This document shows, one piece after another, positions 26,544-36,806 of a stretch of 64,000 nucleotides of DNA (its first letter is position 1; every line of letters begins with the position of its first letter). The notes below the pieces were generated by a model. It was not told the origin of the DNA and did no database searches. It saw only the letters and a list, made by a program, of their open reading frames with translations. Origin of the DNA: Campylobacter upsaliensis (GTDB lineage Bacteria > Campylobacterota > Campylobacteria > Campylobacterales > Campylobacteraceae); contig NZ_LR134372.1 of assembly GCF_900637395.1 (NCBI RefSeq), positions 1,426,001 to 1,490,000 of the forward strand. Direction: 5' to 3'. A program made the translations under genes and the position numbers.

Positions 26544-27270
26544 TTTCTTTCGCTTTTTTTAAGTCGATTAAGGTTTCATAGTAGCGGTAAAAATTCCCCA
26601 TTTGCACTGGATTAAAATCAAAAAAATCACGCTCATATCCACCCACTCTTGAGTAAAATGGCTGCTGCAAACTCTTAGGCTTAATGTTTAATGCTTCTTC
26701 ATATAAAGTCATTAAACTTTGACAATCCACAATTTTAAATTTATCCCTCAAAGCAAGAATTAAAATTCCCACAGCATTTTCTGAGCAAAATTTTCTAAGA
26801 TCAGAACGCTTAGGAGCAAGTCCTCCTGTGCGTATGAGTTGTGCGCCTAAAATATCAATGTGTGTGAAGTAAATTTGAGGGAATTTCTGCGTTAGTAAAT
26901 CGTAACTTTGCTTATCGGGAGCGATCACCACGCCTCTATCATATAAGAAATTTAAAATCACCTCATCACCAGCTTGTGGTAGGACATTTGGCAGTGGTAG
27001 GGCATCTTGAGCTAGGGAGTCAAAAACGCTAAATTCAAGTTTAGCTATGCCATTTTTCTTTTCCACTACTTCAGCTCTTGCAATGATACTTTGAGACTCT
27101 TTAAAGCGATACATCACAACTCCACTAGAATAAGGGACTAAATTTTCATTATCTTTCACATAGCCATAAATGTCCTCGACCTTTAAAAGTGTCGTAGAAA
27201 TGGGCTTTAAATTAAACTCAGCCATTAAACTTAAACTTGAAATCATCAACAATAAAATCCATCGTAACAC
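26530..27270 (-). CDS. Exported protein with plasminogen-binding PgbA N-terminal-like domain
   Basis: Protein of 246 aa with a signal peptide (MLRWILLLMISSLSLMA) and then a beta-rich domain. It resembles Cj1214c and the N-terminal domain of H. pylori PgbA-type proteins by memory; plasminogen binding is not established for this version. Two Cys (in RKFCSE and KIVDCQS) could form a periplasmic disulphide. It shares a divergent promoter region with the M23 peptidase gene and is followed by glcD with an overlap. Confidence 0.65.
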   Translation of the reverse strand: MLRWILLLMISSLSLMAEFNLKPISTTLLKVEDIYGYVKDNENLVPYSSGVVMYRFKESQSIIARAEVVEKKNGIAKLEFSVFDSLAQDALPLPNVLPQAGDEVILNFLYDRGVVIAPDKQSYDLLTQKFPQIYFTHIDILGAQLIRTGGLAPKRSDLRKFCSENAVGILILALRDKFKIVDCQSLMTLYEEALNIKPKSLQQPFYSRVGGYERDFFDFNPVQMGNFYRYYETLIDLKKAKENDEK

Positions 27271-27294
27271 GCTAACTCCTTAAGTAAAAATATG

Positions 27295-27302
27295 ATTATA
27301 AT
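27295..27302. promoter_or_regulatory. Overlapping divergent -10 boxes
   Basis: The sequence ATTATAAT contains TATAAT on the + strand (27297-27302), about 70 bases before the M23 gene. It also contains TATAAT on the - strand (27295-27300), about 25 bases before the PgbA-like gene. The two promoters would compete. Confidence 0.4.
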
Positions 27303-27371
27303 AGCTTTTTGTTAAAGAATTGTAAGAAAAATAAAGTAAAATTGAGATTTTAATCAAGCAAAAGGCATTTT

Positions 27372-28520
27372 ATGAAAAGATTTATTTTAGCACTAGGCTT
27401 ACTCGCTAGCTCCCTTTTTGCCTCATCTAGTGTCGAAGAGAGATTATGGGATAATGGCGATACGCTTTTACAATTTTTACAAAGAAATTCCATCCCTATG
27501 GCTTTATATTACAATCTTGACAGAGAAGACCAAGAATTAGCCTCCGAAATCGCCTCAAGAGCAAAATATCAAATTTTAAAAGACACAAACGGACAAATCG
27601 AGCAAGTGCTAATCCCCATTAGTGATGAGCTTCAAATTCACATCTATAAAAGCAAAGATGAATACAAGCTCACCTTCACGCCTGTGGATTACACAAAAGA
27701 AGAAAGGGTTTTACGCATAGAAGTTAAAACCTCCGCCTATCAAGATGTTTATGAAGAGAGTCAAAGCTCAACCTTAGCAAGGGCTATGGTAAGGGCTTTT
27801 AAAAGCAGTGTGAATTTCCGCTCTATACAAAAAGGAGATAAAATCACGCTTTATTACTCTCAAAAAAGACGCGAGGGTAAGCTTTGGGGGGATATTACCA
27901 TTTATATGGCTGTCGTTGAGATTAACAAAAATGCACAAGAAATTTTCCTCTTTAACGATACTTATTATGGACGCGATGGCAAGGAGTTAGAGTCCTTTTT
28001 GCTTGCTAAACCTGTGGTTTATAAAAGAATTTCTTCTTATTTTACCACTGCACGCTTTCACCCTGTGCTAAAACGCTACCGTGCACACCTTGGTGTTGAT
28101 TATGCTGCACCCACAGGCACACCTGTAAAAAGCTCTGGAAATGGCACAGTTACTTTCATCGGCACACAAGGAGGCTATGGTAAAGTGATTAAAATCAAAC
28201 ATGCCTCAGGCTACACGACCCTTTACGCACATCTTAGTCGCTTTGCTAAAATCAAAACAGGACAAAAAGTCAAGCAAGGAGAGCTTATAGGCTATGTCGG
28301 CTCAACAGGTATGAGCACTGGACCGCACCTTCACTTTGGCGTGTATCTCAATAATAAAGCTATCAACCCTCTTTCAGTCGTCAAAATAGCAAAATCCGAA
28401 CTTAGCGCTCAAGCTAAAGCTGAACTCAAGCAAAAGATTAACGCTTACGAAGAGGCTTTACAAAAAATTCAAACAAACCCTCCTAAAGAAGAAGAATTTG
28501 GTAATTATATTGAATTTTAG
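27372..28520 (+). CDS. M23 metallopeptidase, peptidoglycan endopeptidase
   Basis: Periplasmic zinc endopeptidase of 382 aa. Signal peptide of about 19 residues (ILALGLLASSLFASS). The M23 (LytM) domain occupies about 235-345 with the zinc residues in HLGVDYAAPTG (H and D) and in the HLHFGVY motif near 320; the third His of LYAHLSRF is also present. An upstream OapA-like region is followed by an M23 N-terminal helper domain. It is probably the Cj1215-type cell-shape endopeptidase (Pgp3/Csd-like); the name is from memory, so no symbol is given. Confidence 0.88.
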   Translation: MKRFILALGLLASSLFASSSVEERLWDNGDTLLQFLQRNSIPMALYYNLDREDQELASEIASRAKYQILKDTNGQIEQVLIPISDELQIHIYKSKDEYKLTFTPVDYTKEERVLRIEVKTSAYQDVYEESQSSTLARAMVRAFKSSVNFRSIQKGDKITLYYSQKRREGKLWGDITIYMAVVEINKNAQEIFLFNDTYYGRDGKELESFLLAKPVVYKRISSYFTTARFHPVLKRYRAHLGVDYAAPTGTPVKSSGNGTVTFIGTQGGYGKVIKIKHASGYTTLYAHLSRFAKIKTGQKVKQGELIGYVGSTGMSTGPHLHFGVYLNNKAINPLSVVKIAKSELSAQAKAELKQKINAYEEALQKIQTNPPKEEEFGNYIEF

Positions 28521-28539
28521 ATAGTAAATAGACTCTACT

Positions 28540-28660
28540 AAAGTGGGGTCTATCTTAAATTGCAACATTTTCGCACTTTCTCTGCCACCATCGCCACCTT
28601 TTCTTTAAATTCCTACTTTAGCGATTTTTATATTGCCATACCTTGTAAAAAACACTTTGT
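28540..28660 (-). pseudogene. Remnant of a type II restriction enzyme C-terminus (left copy)
   Basis: On the - strand the sequence reads RKGGDGGRESAKMLQFKIDP, nearly the same as the right copy at 62737-62795. It is preceded by a related but degraded stretch with an in-frame TAA. The residues look like the conserved end of type II restriction endonucleases; that assignment is inference. It lies in the same order relative to its neighbours as at the right-hand remnant. Confidence 0.6.
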
Positions 28661-28706
28661 TATTATAAAACAATTTAAGGGCTTTAAGCTCTATTTTTAC
28701 CCTTTC

Positions 28707-29054
28707 CTAAACGCCCCATTTTTCTAAATCATAGCTTTTTTCTATGAGATGAAAATTTAAGCCATTTTCACCGCACTGCCTTACACTGACTAGCTCAAAA
28801 ATATAATCAAGCTCCTTATTTGCATACGCCTCACTAGCTATTTCTTTAAATTCGTTTAGGGATTTTGCTAACATTTCTTCTCTATGCTCCTCCTCACTTA
28901 TCTCCTCCCACGAAACGCCATAACCTACTAAAAACTCAGCATAATAAATTCTTAAATTCTCCAAAACCTCACTTAAATCATTAAAAAATTTAATTTCTTG
29001 CAAAAGCTCATCAATTCTATTTTTGCCCGTATATTTTAAAATCACACCATACAT
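28707..29054 (-). CDS. Small acidic hypothetical, companion of DUF3883 gene (left copy)
   Basis: Protein of 115 aa, unknown function. It is homologous to the 94-aa protein at 62229-62513: both start MY, share FLVGYGV or YLVGYGV followed by an ISE-EH segment and LAKSL, and have KELDY near the end. It is longer here at the C-terminus. Always found after the DUF3883-type gene in this window, so it may be an accessory to that system. Whether it is still expressed is unclear, since its upstream partner is broken. Confidence 0.6.
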   Translation of the reverse strand: MYGVILKYTGKNRIDELLQEIKFFNDLSEVLENLRIYYAEFLVGYGVSWEEISEEEHREEMLAKSLNEFKEIASEAYANKELDYIFELVSVRQCGENGLNFHLIEKSYDLEKWGV

Positions 29055-29420
29055 TAAAGAATTCCTTGATAGCTTTTTGTGTGATTTTTTGCTCTTTAAG
29101 CTTAAAATGATTTAAAGGATTGAAAAATAAGCTTTCTCTAGGATTTTCTTTTAAATTTCTTACAACAAACAAACAATAATTTTCCTTAAATTTATCCACC
29201 ATTTCATATTCTTTTTGCGTGAGTAAAAACTGCTCCTTATTTTCACTAAGTCCCTTAACCTCCACGCAAATAGGCTTACCCTGTAAAGAAAATCCTAACA
29301 CATTAAAAGCCTCTATAAAGCTAGAAAAGCCTAAAGCTTTATAAGCTAAATCATCAAATTTAGATAAAAATAAAGCACAAATAATCAATTTTTTTTGTTT
29401 TTAATGTAAATTTTAGGCAT
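29017..29420 (-). pseudogene. DUF3883 gene with internal deletion and frameshift (left copy)
   Basis: Starting at ATG 29420 (Met-Pro-Lys-Ile-Tyr-Ile-Lys-Asn), the frame breaks in an A-rich stretch and stops at once. The following frame gives LFLSKFDDLAYKALGFSSF, then jumps from LQGKP directly to ICVEVKGLSE. The intact copy at 61490-62236 has about 110 residues between these points. The remaining C-terminal part still has the DUF3883 core (VEVKGL, LTQKEYE, NYCLFVVRNLKE). Confidence 0.8.
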
Positions 29421-29502
29421 AGTTTTCTTTCATCAAGTTTTCACAAAATAGACTTTTTAAACGCCCGCCGCCTATGCCGCTACAAAAATCTATAAAAGTC
29501 AT
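29413..29502 (-). pseudogene. 5' fragment of a DNA cytosine methyltransferase (left copy)
   Basis: Encodes 29 residues and stops: MTFIDFCSGIGGGRLKSLF and a short tail. FCSGIGG is motif I (SAM binding) of C5-cytosine methyltransferases, so only the very start of the gene remains. Its ATG overlaps the hddC stop (ATGA). The copy at 61408-61497 encodes the same peptide. Confidence 0.8.
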
Positions 29503-30176
29503 CTCTCGTCCTTTAAACGAGAAAATTTTTCATAATCTTGCGGTATGCCTATATCGATAAAATAGTCCTCAAAAAGCTCCGCCCTCGCCTTTAAGGCTTT
29601 GAAATTTGTGCTTAAAAACTCTTCAAAAGAAAAATGACCTAAAAACGAAAATCCCTCAAAAATATCTTTGCTAAGCAAATAAATTCCCCCATTTATCAAG
29701 CCCTCTTTACAAAAGCTTTTTTCTTTAAATTCAGCTATTTCTCCACTTTCATCTACTTTTACAGCACCATATCTTTCAAAATCGACCATTTTTTTTAAAG
29801 CAAGGCAGATTTTTGCTCCCTTTAAACGCAAATTTTTTAAAGAAATTTCAAAAATACTATCTCCATTTAGCACGAAAACTTCTCTCCCCTCGCAAAGCTC
29901 TAAAGCCTGTTTTATAGCTCCTCCCGTGCCTAGTGGCTCTTGCTCGATACTATATTTTATCTTTATACCTAAAAACTCGTTTTTAAAATGCTCTTGTATC
30001 ACTTCATATTTGTAAGAAACAGCTAAAACCACGCTTTTAACGCCTTGTTTTTTCAAAAATTCAAAGATAAATTCCAAAAAAGGCTTCCCCCCCACAGGAG
30101 CCATAGGCTTAGGCACATCTTTTACCACAGCTCTAAGTCTCGTGCCAAGCCCCCCACAAAGTATGATAGCCTCCAC
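29499..30176 (-). CDS. hddC: D-glycero-D-manno-heptose 1-phosphate guanylyltransferase
   Basis: Sugar-nucleotide transferase of 225 aa that makes GDP-D-glycero-D-manno-heptose for capsule. N-terminal nucleotide-binding motif ILCGGLGTRL, then KPMAPVGGKPFLEF, and VLNGDSIFEI with the metal-binding Asp. I place the start at GTG 30176, which overlaps the gmhA2 TAG by one base and puts the CGGLGTRL motif at the usual position. An upstream open stretch to 30287 lies inside gmhA2. Last intact gene of the - strand capsule run; the methyltransferase fragment follows. Confidence 0.92.
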   Translation of the reverse strand: MEAIILCGGLGTRLRAVVKDVPKPMAPVGGKPFLEFIFEFLKKQGVKSVVLAVSYKYEVIQEHFKNEFLGIKIKYSIEQEPLGTGGAIKQALELCEGREVFVLNGDSIFEISLKNLRLKGAKICLALKKMVDFERYGAVKVDESGEIAEFKEKSFCKEGLINGGIYLLSKDIFEGFSFLGHFSFEEFLSTNFKALKARAELFEDYFIDIGIPQDYEKFSRLKDER

Positions 30177-30760
30177 TAAAAGCCTTTGCCAAAAAGCTCT
30201 TCCTCGACTATGGCACACAAAATATGCCCAATCACAATATGAGTTTCTTGTATGCGTGGGGTGCAAGAGCTTGGCACTTTGATACAATAATCACACAGCC
30301 TAGCCATCTCTCCGCCACTTTCTCCAGCTAGTCCCACGCTTAAAATTCCCTTTTCTTTGCATACTTTCAAAGCTTCTAAGATATTTTTAGAATTTCCACT
30401 TGTCGAAATTCCTATAAAAACATCTCCGCTTACCCCTTGTGCCTCAAGCTGTCTTGAAAAAAGCTTTTCATAACCATAATCATTGCCTATGGCAGTTATT
30501 ATACTAGTATCCGTTGTCAGTGCTATACTGGCAATGCCCGGGCGGTCAAAATAAAAACGGCTCACAAATTCCCCAGCGATGTGCTGAGCGTCCGCTGCAC
30601 TTCCGCCATTTCCTGCGATGAGAGTTTTTTTACCATTTTTATAGGCTTTGATGATTTCAAGAGCGATTTTTTCTATAAGATTGATTAAGGTTTCATCTTT
30701 TAAAATTTGCTCCTTGACTTTCAAACTTTCTTCAAAATGATTTTTAATATACGCCTTCAT
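30176..30760 (-). CDS. gmhA2: Sedoheptulose 7-phosphate isomerase
   Basis: SIS-domain isomerase of 194 aa converting sedoheptulose 7-phosphate to D-glycero-D-manno-heptose 7-phosphate, first step of the GDP-heptose route. Core motif GNGGSAADAQHIAGEFVSRF near residue 50 and GISTSGNS near 120. Start ATG 30760 overlaps the hddA stop as ATGA and matches the N-terminus recalled for C. jejuni GmhA2 (AYIKNHFEESLKVKEQILKDE). A chromosomal gmhA for lipooligosaccharide heptose would be a separate gene. Confidence 0.92.
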   Translation of the reverse strand: MKAYIKNHFEESLKVKEQILKDETLINLIEKIALEIIKAYKNGKKTLIAGNGGSAADAQHIAGEFVSRFYFDRPGIASIALTTDTSIITAIGNDYGYEKLFSRQLEAQGVSGDVFIGISTSGNSKNILEALKVCKEKGILSVGLAGESGGEMARLCDYCIKVPSSCTPRIQETHIVIGHILCAIVEEELFGKGF

Positions 30761-31776
30761 ACTCTCCACGATTTTGCTCCTTCTTTGATAAATGAAAAAT
30801 TTGCTACATAGCCGCCTTGCTTGTTTAAAAGCTCGCAAAGGCGGTATTTTGCGGTTGGCTCACAGAGGAAAAACATAAAGCCTCCAGCCCCAGCACCGCT
30901 TGTTTTCCCACTATAAGCACCATTACTCACAGCTAGATGATAAATCCTCTCAAGCTCATCATTACTCACTATCTCGCTTATAGTCTTTTTACTTCTCCAA
31001 CTTCGCTCTAAAATTTCGCCAAGCCTCTTAAAATCCGCCCTAAACAACGCCTCCTTCATATCAATGGCATCTTGCTTAATACTATGCATCGCCTCAAGGC
31101 TTTTTTGATCGCCTAGCTTACCCTTTTTATGCTCCTCTATGTCCTTAGCTTCTCTTGTGATGTTGGTAAAATAAAGCACCACTCTACTTTCTAACTCACT
31201 CACAATGTAATTTCTAATACGCAAGGGATTTACAATCACGCGTTTATCGGCGTAAAATTCCATAAAATTAAAGCCCCCAAAAGTCGCAGCATATTGATCT
31301 TGTGCGCCACCGACTATACCTAAATCCTCTCTTTCTATCTCGTAGGCTAATTTTGCGATTTCATACTCGCCTAAGGGCAGATTAAGCCACTCAGCATAAG
31401 CCTTTAACATACCAACAACTAAGGTCGAACTCCCACCCAAACCACTTCCGCTTGGCACATCACTATAAGTGTGCAAAGAAAAGCTTAAAGGCTTTTTAGC
31501 ATAATCTTTCACAATGCGGTTATAAACAGCTTTGAAAATATCAAGTTTGCCGTCATTTTCGAGGCTTAAAGTGCTTTCATACTCACAATACCCACCCGTA
31601 TCTGGGGAGTCAAAGATGATTTTATTCTCCTCTCTTTCTATGAGAGTGCAATGCACAAATAAAGAAATAGTCGCATTTAAAACATAACCGGTATAGGTAT
31701 CGCAGTATAGATTAATATCCGTCCCCCCACCAGCAAGTCCTAGGCGAAGGGGAGTTTGTGAGCGTATGGTCGCCAT
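30757..31776 (-). CDS. hddA: D-glycero-D-manno-heptose 7-phosphate 1-kinase
   Basis: GHMP-family kinase of 339 aa, second step of GDP-heptose synthesis. N-terminal substrate motif TPLRLGLAGGGTDI, the ATP loop VPSGSGLGGSSTLVVG near residue 108, and the C-terminal SGAGAGGFMFFL motif. The order hddA-gmhA2-hddC with ATGA overlaps matches C. jejuni Cj1425-1423. A 37-base gap separates it from the upstream FkbM gene. Confidence 0.93.
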   Translation of the reverse strand: MATIRSQTPLRLGLAGGGTDINLYCDTYTGYVLNATISLFVHCTLIEREENKIIFDSPDTGGYCEYESTLSLENDGKLDIFKAVYNRIVKDYAKKPLSFSLHTYSDVPSGSGLGGSSTLVVGMLKAYAEWLNLPLGEYEIAKLAYEIEREDLGIVGGAQDQYAATFGGFNFMEFYADKRVIVNPLRIRNYIVSELESRVVLYFTNITREAKDIEEHKKGKLGDQKSLEAMHSIKQDAIDMKEALFRADFKRLGEILERSWRSKKTISEIVSNDELERIYHLAVSNGAYSGKTSGAGAGGFMFFLCEPTAKYRLCELLNKQGGYVANFSFIKEGAKSWRV

Positions 31777-31813
31777 TGTTTTCCTTTTTTAGTTAAATTC
31801 TAACAAAAAAAGT

Positions 31814-32651
31814 CTAACACCAATCCAAAAAGATATTTTTAACCCCTCTTTTTTCAAGCTCTTTTTCTATGACTTTTAATTTTTCTACGCCATCTTTAAA
31901 CATATATTCGTGTGTTTCACAGACGATATAATCGATCTTTTCGTAAAGCTTCTTTTCTATCAAAGTAAGCAAAATCTCAAATTCTGCCCCCTCCACATCA
32001 AGTTTTAAAAGATAAATTCTCTCCTCTTTTTGCTCTAAAAACTCGCATAAATTCACAAGCTCTACTTCATAAGATGAGCTAGTTTCATCATCTTGCACAC
32101 TTGATACTATGCGGTTTCCTTGAGATAAAATGCGGTTTTGAAAGGTTAAGAATTTGGTCTTGCCACTCTTATTTGACACAGCTTTTTGATGAATTTTAAT
32201 GAGTGGATTAGTTTCAAATTTGCGTTTTAAGAAGAAATTTAAATAAAGATTTGGCTCAAAGCACTCTACACGCCCACCGCAATGAAGAATTATATCGCTA
32301 ATCAGCCCAGCATGCGCCCCACAATCTATGCAATACGGGGGGGGGGGGGGGGGTAGCCCCAGCATTTACGGCTAACATTTGATAAAAAATATCATAATAT
32401 TTTGGTGGCACTTTAGCATTATGTAGCATTAAATTAAGCTTACCAAGTCCCTTTTCATCGCAAAATGCCCCGCTTAAAAGTTCTAAATTTTTCTTAATGC
32501 CCTGTAAAAGATTAAAATCATTTTGTGCTTTTAAAGAGGCGATTTGCTCTTCTAAATTCTCCACCACAGCCCTATTTTGTTGATGATTGATGAGTTGATT
32601 TTCTAAGGCTTTTAGACTTGTTTGTAAATTTTTAATCATTTCCAAATTCAT
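31814..32651 (-). CDS. FkbM-family methyltransferase, phase-variable, OFF here
   Basis: ATG 32651 opens a helical N-terminus (QTSLKALENQLINHQQ). It then meets a C17 tract on the coding strand (32353-32337), giving poly-Pro before an out-of-frame end (VLHRLWGACWAD). With 16 (or 19) C the frame enters PYCIDCGAHAGLISDIILHC and continues to 31814, total 278 aa. IDCGAHAG is the SAM motif and LLKLDVEGAEFEIL the FkbM signature. It probably O-methylates a capsular sugar. This is the only tract here with C, not G, on the coding strand. Confidence 0.82.
32337..32353 (-). repeat. Poly-C (coding strand) tract, 17 bases
   Basis: Read on the + strand the context is AATAC-G17-TAGCCCC, so the tract and its flank are inverted relative to the host gene. 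At 17 the FkbM gene is out of frame; 16 or 19 restores it. Confidence 0.95.
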
Positions 32652-32660
32652 ATTCTCTCC

Positions 32661-34660
<2,000 letters not shown>

Positions 34661-34669
34661 TTTTTTCCT

Positions 34670-36805
34670 TTACAAAGAGAGGTATTGTATCCCTTTAGCA
34701 CTTAAAATAACTTTACCTTTAAAATGATTTTTAAGCTCTTTTTCAAAAACAATACTCTCATAGCAAGGCATACACATCAAAACGCATTCTATGCCTTGTA
34801 AATTTTGTGGCTCATTGCTTTTGATGATAATATTAGAATTTTGCAAATAAGTCCCCACACGCCGCTCGTCTTTATCAATGGCACATTTGATTTTACGACA
34901 ACTTGTCTCACTAAGATAAGTGATTAAAGAATTTGCATGCCCTCCTGCCCCATAAAGTGCCACATTTTCAAAAGGCTTTAAAAGCTCCTCTAATTTTGCA
35001 ATTTCTAAATTTAAAGCTCTAGTTAAGTTTTCATCATAAAGTAAGATAGGAAGTTGCTTAGGCATTTTGCCCGTTTTTTTAAAAAATAGCCCTATCCATT
35101 GCTTTTCATAATACTCCACACTCTCCACAAGCTCACAATCTAGCAAAGCAAGGGCATTACAAAGCGTGGCTTTATCTAAATAATTACAATGCTCATGCCT
35201 GATTTCATAAAATCTCTTACTTTCAAAAATTTCCTCCGCATTAGGCGTTTCAATGTAAATTATCGCCCCATTATCTAAAAGCCTCACAACGCTTTCTAAA
35301 AATTCGCGTGGAGTATCTATATGCTCGATTAAATGTCTAAAAATGATAAAATCTATTTTATGATTTAAATTTTCTTTTACTTTCCTACCGTCAAATAAGG
35401 CTCTAATGTGCCTTACATTTTTCTCACTAGCAAGTAATTTTTGTGGAGTATGAGATGGGTCAATGGTATAAAAAAACTCAAAATCCCCCGCCAAAGCCTT
35501 AACCAAATCACACGCCCCAGGAGCTATCTCAAGCCCTACTCCTGCGGTATAAGACTTGATTTTCTTACTTAAATGCAAGATGTGAGAGGACATAGTGCTT
35601 GAAATCGCCACGGGAGTGATGTAGGATTCATTAAAATAAGCCTCATGCATTTTTTGCCTATCAAAAAGAGCGTTAAAGATATAGGAGCAAGTAAGACACT
35701 GCTTAAGCTCTATCCTTAAATCGCCTTTACAATAGGAGTTACCCCCCCCCCCCCGTGTATAATGCTCATACATTATTTGAACTCCTTCTTCAAGATTAAT
35801 TTTTGCTTCCCAGCCTAAAGCATTGATTTTAGAATTATCAAGCAGCCTATCCATAGTGCTATCAGGCTTAGAGGTGTTAAAGGTAAGCTCACCCTTAAAT
35901 CCAACAATTTGCTTTACTTTTAAAGCCACATCTTTAATACTATAATCCACCCCAGTGCCTACATTAATGTGTGTATTTATAGGCTTTTCTCCGCTTTTAT
36001 AAAGATCCTTAAAATCCACCTTTTGCATCGCAAAAATACTCGCCTGTGCTAAATCCTTAGCGTGTAAAAATTCCCTCCTTACCTTGCCACTTCCCCAAAT
36101 TTCCACGCTTTTTTCACTCACGCCAAATTTAGCCAAATACTCCTTAGCCTCGCTCATCGTGCTTAATTTTAAGCTATCTCTTAGCAAAATATCCTCCAAA
36201 ACGCCTTTTTCATCATTTTCGCTTAATAATTTTGCAAGATGAAATTTTCTAAGTAGAGCAGGTAAGACGCGTGATTTTGTGAGATTAAAACTGGCATTTG
36301 TGCCATAGAGATTATTTAAAGCTAGAGTTAAAAAATTCGTCCCATACTGGATATTATAAGCCTCACACATCACAGCACCCGCTATTTTAGCCACCGCGAA
36401 AGAATACGCCCCATACTCCAAATTCCCCTCTAGCATATCCTCTTCTTTTAGGGGATTTTTCGCAAATTCAGGATACATATAGCCAGAACCAAAGCAAATA
36501 AGCTTTTTCACGCCGTTTTTATAAGAATAATGAATAATATTATTTTGCATCATCAAATTTTCATAGATAAAATCAGCCCTTTGCGCGACATTAGCTGCCC
36601 CACACGGCAAAACCGCTGCGAAAAAGACAAATTCAGGCTTTTCTTTAGCAAAAAATTCTTCCACTGCCTTTTGATTTGTCAAGTCAAGCTGGGCTCTTGT
36701 TTTTGTGATGATATTACTAAAGCCTTGTTCTTTTAGCTCCTCTACTATGGCACTTCCTGCCGTTCCCCTATGTCCTGCAACATAGATTAAACTATCTTTT
36801 TGCAT
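34670..36805 (-). CDS. Fusion of GDP-sugar C4 reductase-like SDR and C/O-methyltransferase
   Basis: One frame of 711 aa joined by a G13 tract. Residues 1-345 are an Fcl/Cj1428-like SDR with AGHRGTAGSAIVEEL. The catalytic YxxxK is changed: SFAVAK replaces the PYAIAK or PYALAK of the two paralogues, so the Tyr is Phe. Residues about 352-711 are a methyltransferase of the Zn-binding (Methyltransf_13/14) type: NSYCKGDLRIE, then KQCLTCSYIF, SAM motif GLEIAPGACDL and a C-terminal domain with YGAGGHANSL. The usual N-terminal CxxC half-site of that family is absent. At other tract lengths the SDR ends within a few codons. Confidence 0.78.
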   Translation of the reverse strand: MQKDSLIYVAGHRGTAGSAIVEELKEQGFSNIITKTRAQLDLTNQKAVEEFFAKEKPEFVFFAAVLPCGAANVAQRADFIYENLMMQNNIIHYSYKNGVKKLICFGSGYMYPEFAKNPLKEEDMLEGNLEYGAYSFAVAKIAGAVMCEAYNIQYGTNFLTLALNNLYGTNASFNLTKSRVLPALLRKFHLAKLLSENDEKGVLEDILLRDSLKLSTMSEAKEYLAKFGVSEKSVEIWGSGKVRREFLHAKDLAQASIFAMQKVDFKDLYKSGEKPINTHINVGTGVDYSIKDVALKVKQIVGFKGELTFNTSKPDSTMDRLLDNSKINALGWEAKINLEEGVQIMYEHYTRGGGGNSYCKGDLRIELKQCLTCSYIFNALFDRQKMHEAYFNESYITPVAISSTMSSHILHLSKKIKSYTAGVGLEIAPGACDLVKALAGDFEFFYTIDPSHTPQKLLASEKNVRHIRALFDGRKVKENLNHKIDFIIFRHLIEHIDTPREFLESVVRLLDNGAIIYIETPNAEEIFESKRFYEIRHEHCNYLDKATLCNALALLDCELVESVEYYEKQWIGLFFKKTGKMPKQLPILLYDENLTRALNLEIAKLEELLKPFENVALYGAGGHANSLITYLSETSCRKIKCAIDKDERRVGTYLQNSNIIIKSNEPQNLQGIECVLMCMPCYESIVFEKELKNHFKGKVILSAKGIQYLSL
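35742..35754 (-). repeat. Poly-G (coding strand) tract, G13, gene junction
   Basis: Coding context ATACAC-G13-TAACTCC. At 13 the reductase-like and methyltransferase frames are fused. With 12 G the next codon is TAA (GGG TAA). Confidence 0.95.
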
Positions 36806-36806
36806 T

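Larger units (their letters stand above)
28540..29502 (-). repeat. Left copy of decayed restriction-modification module (inverted repeat arm)
   Basis: On the - strand, the order is: methyltransferase 5' fragment, DUF3883 gene (deleted and frameshifted), small companion gene, restriction-enzyme 3' remnant. The same four pieces occur in the same order on the + strand at 61408-62815. The first ~90 bases of the two arms are nearly identical; the rest has diverged. Confidence 0.85.

Noticed and set aside
28527-28555. Hairpin AGACTC/GGGTCT after the M23 peptidase as a terminator
   Set aside because: Short stem with a wobble pair and almost no T tail, and it overlaps the restriction-enzyme remnant; too weak to list.
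30176-30287. Longer N-terminus for hddC starting at 30287
   Set aside because: The extra 37 residues lie within gmhA2 and are not conserved; the GTG at 30176 puts the nucleotide-binding motif at the normal position.
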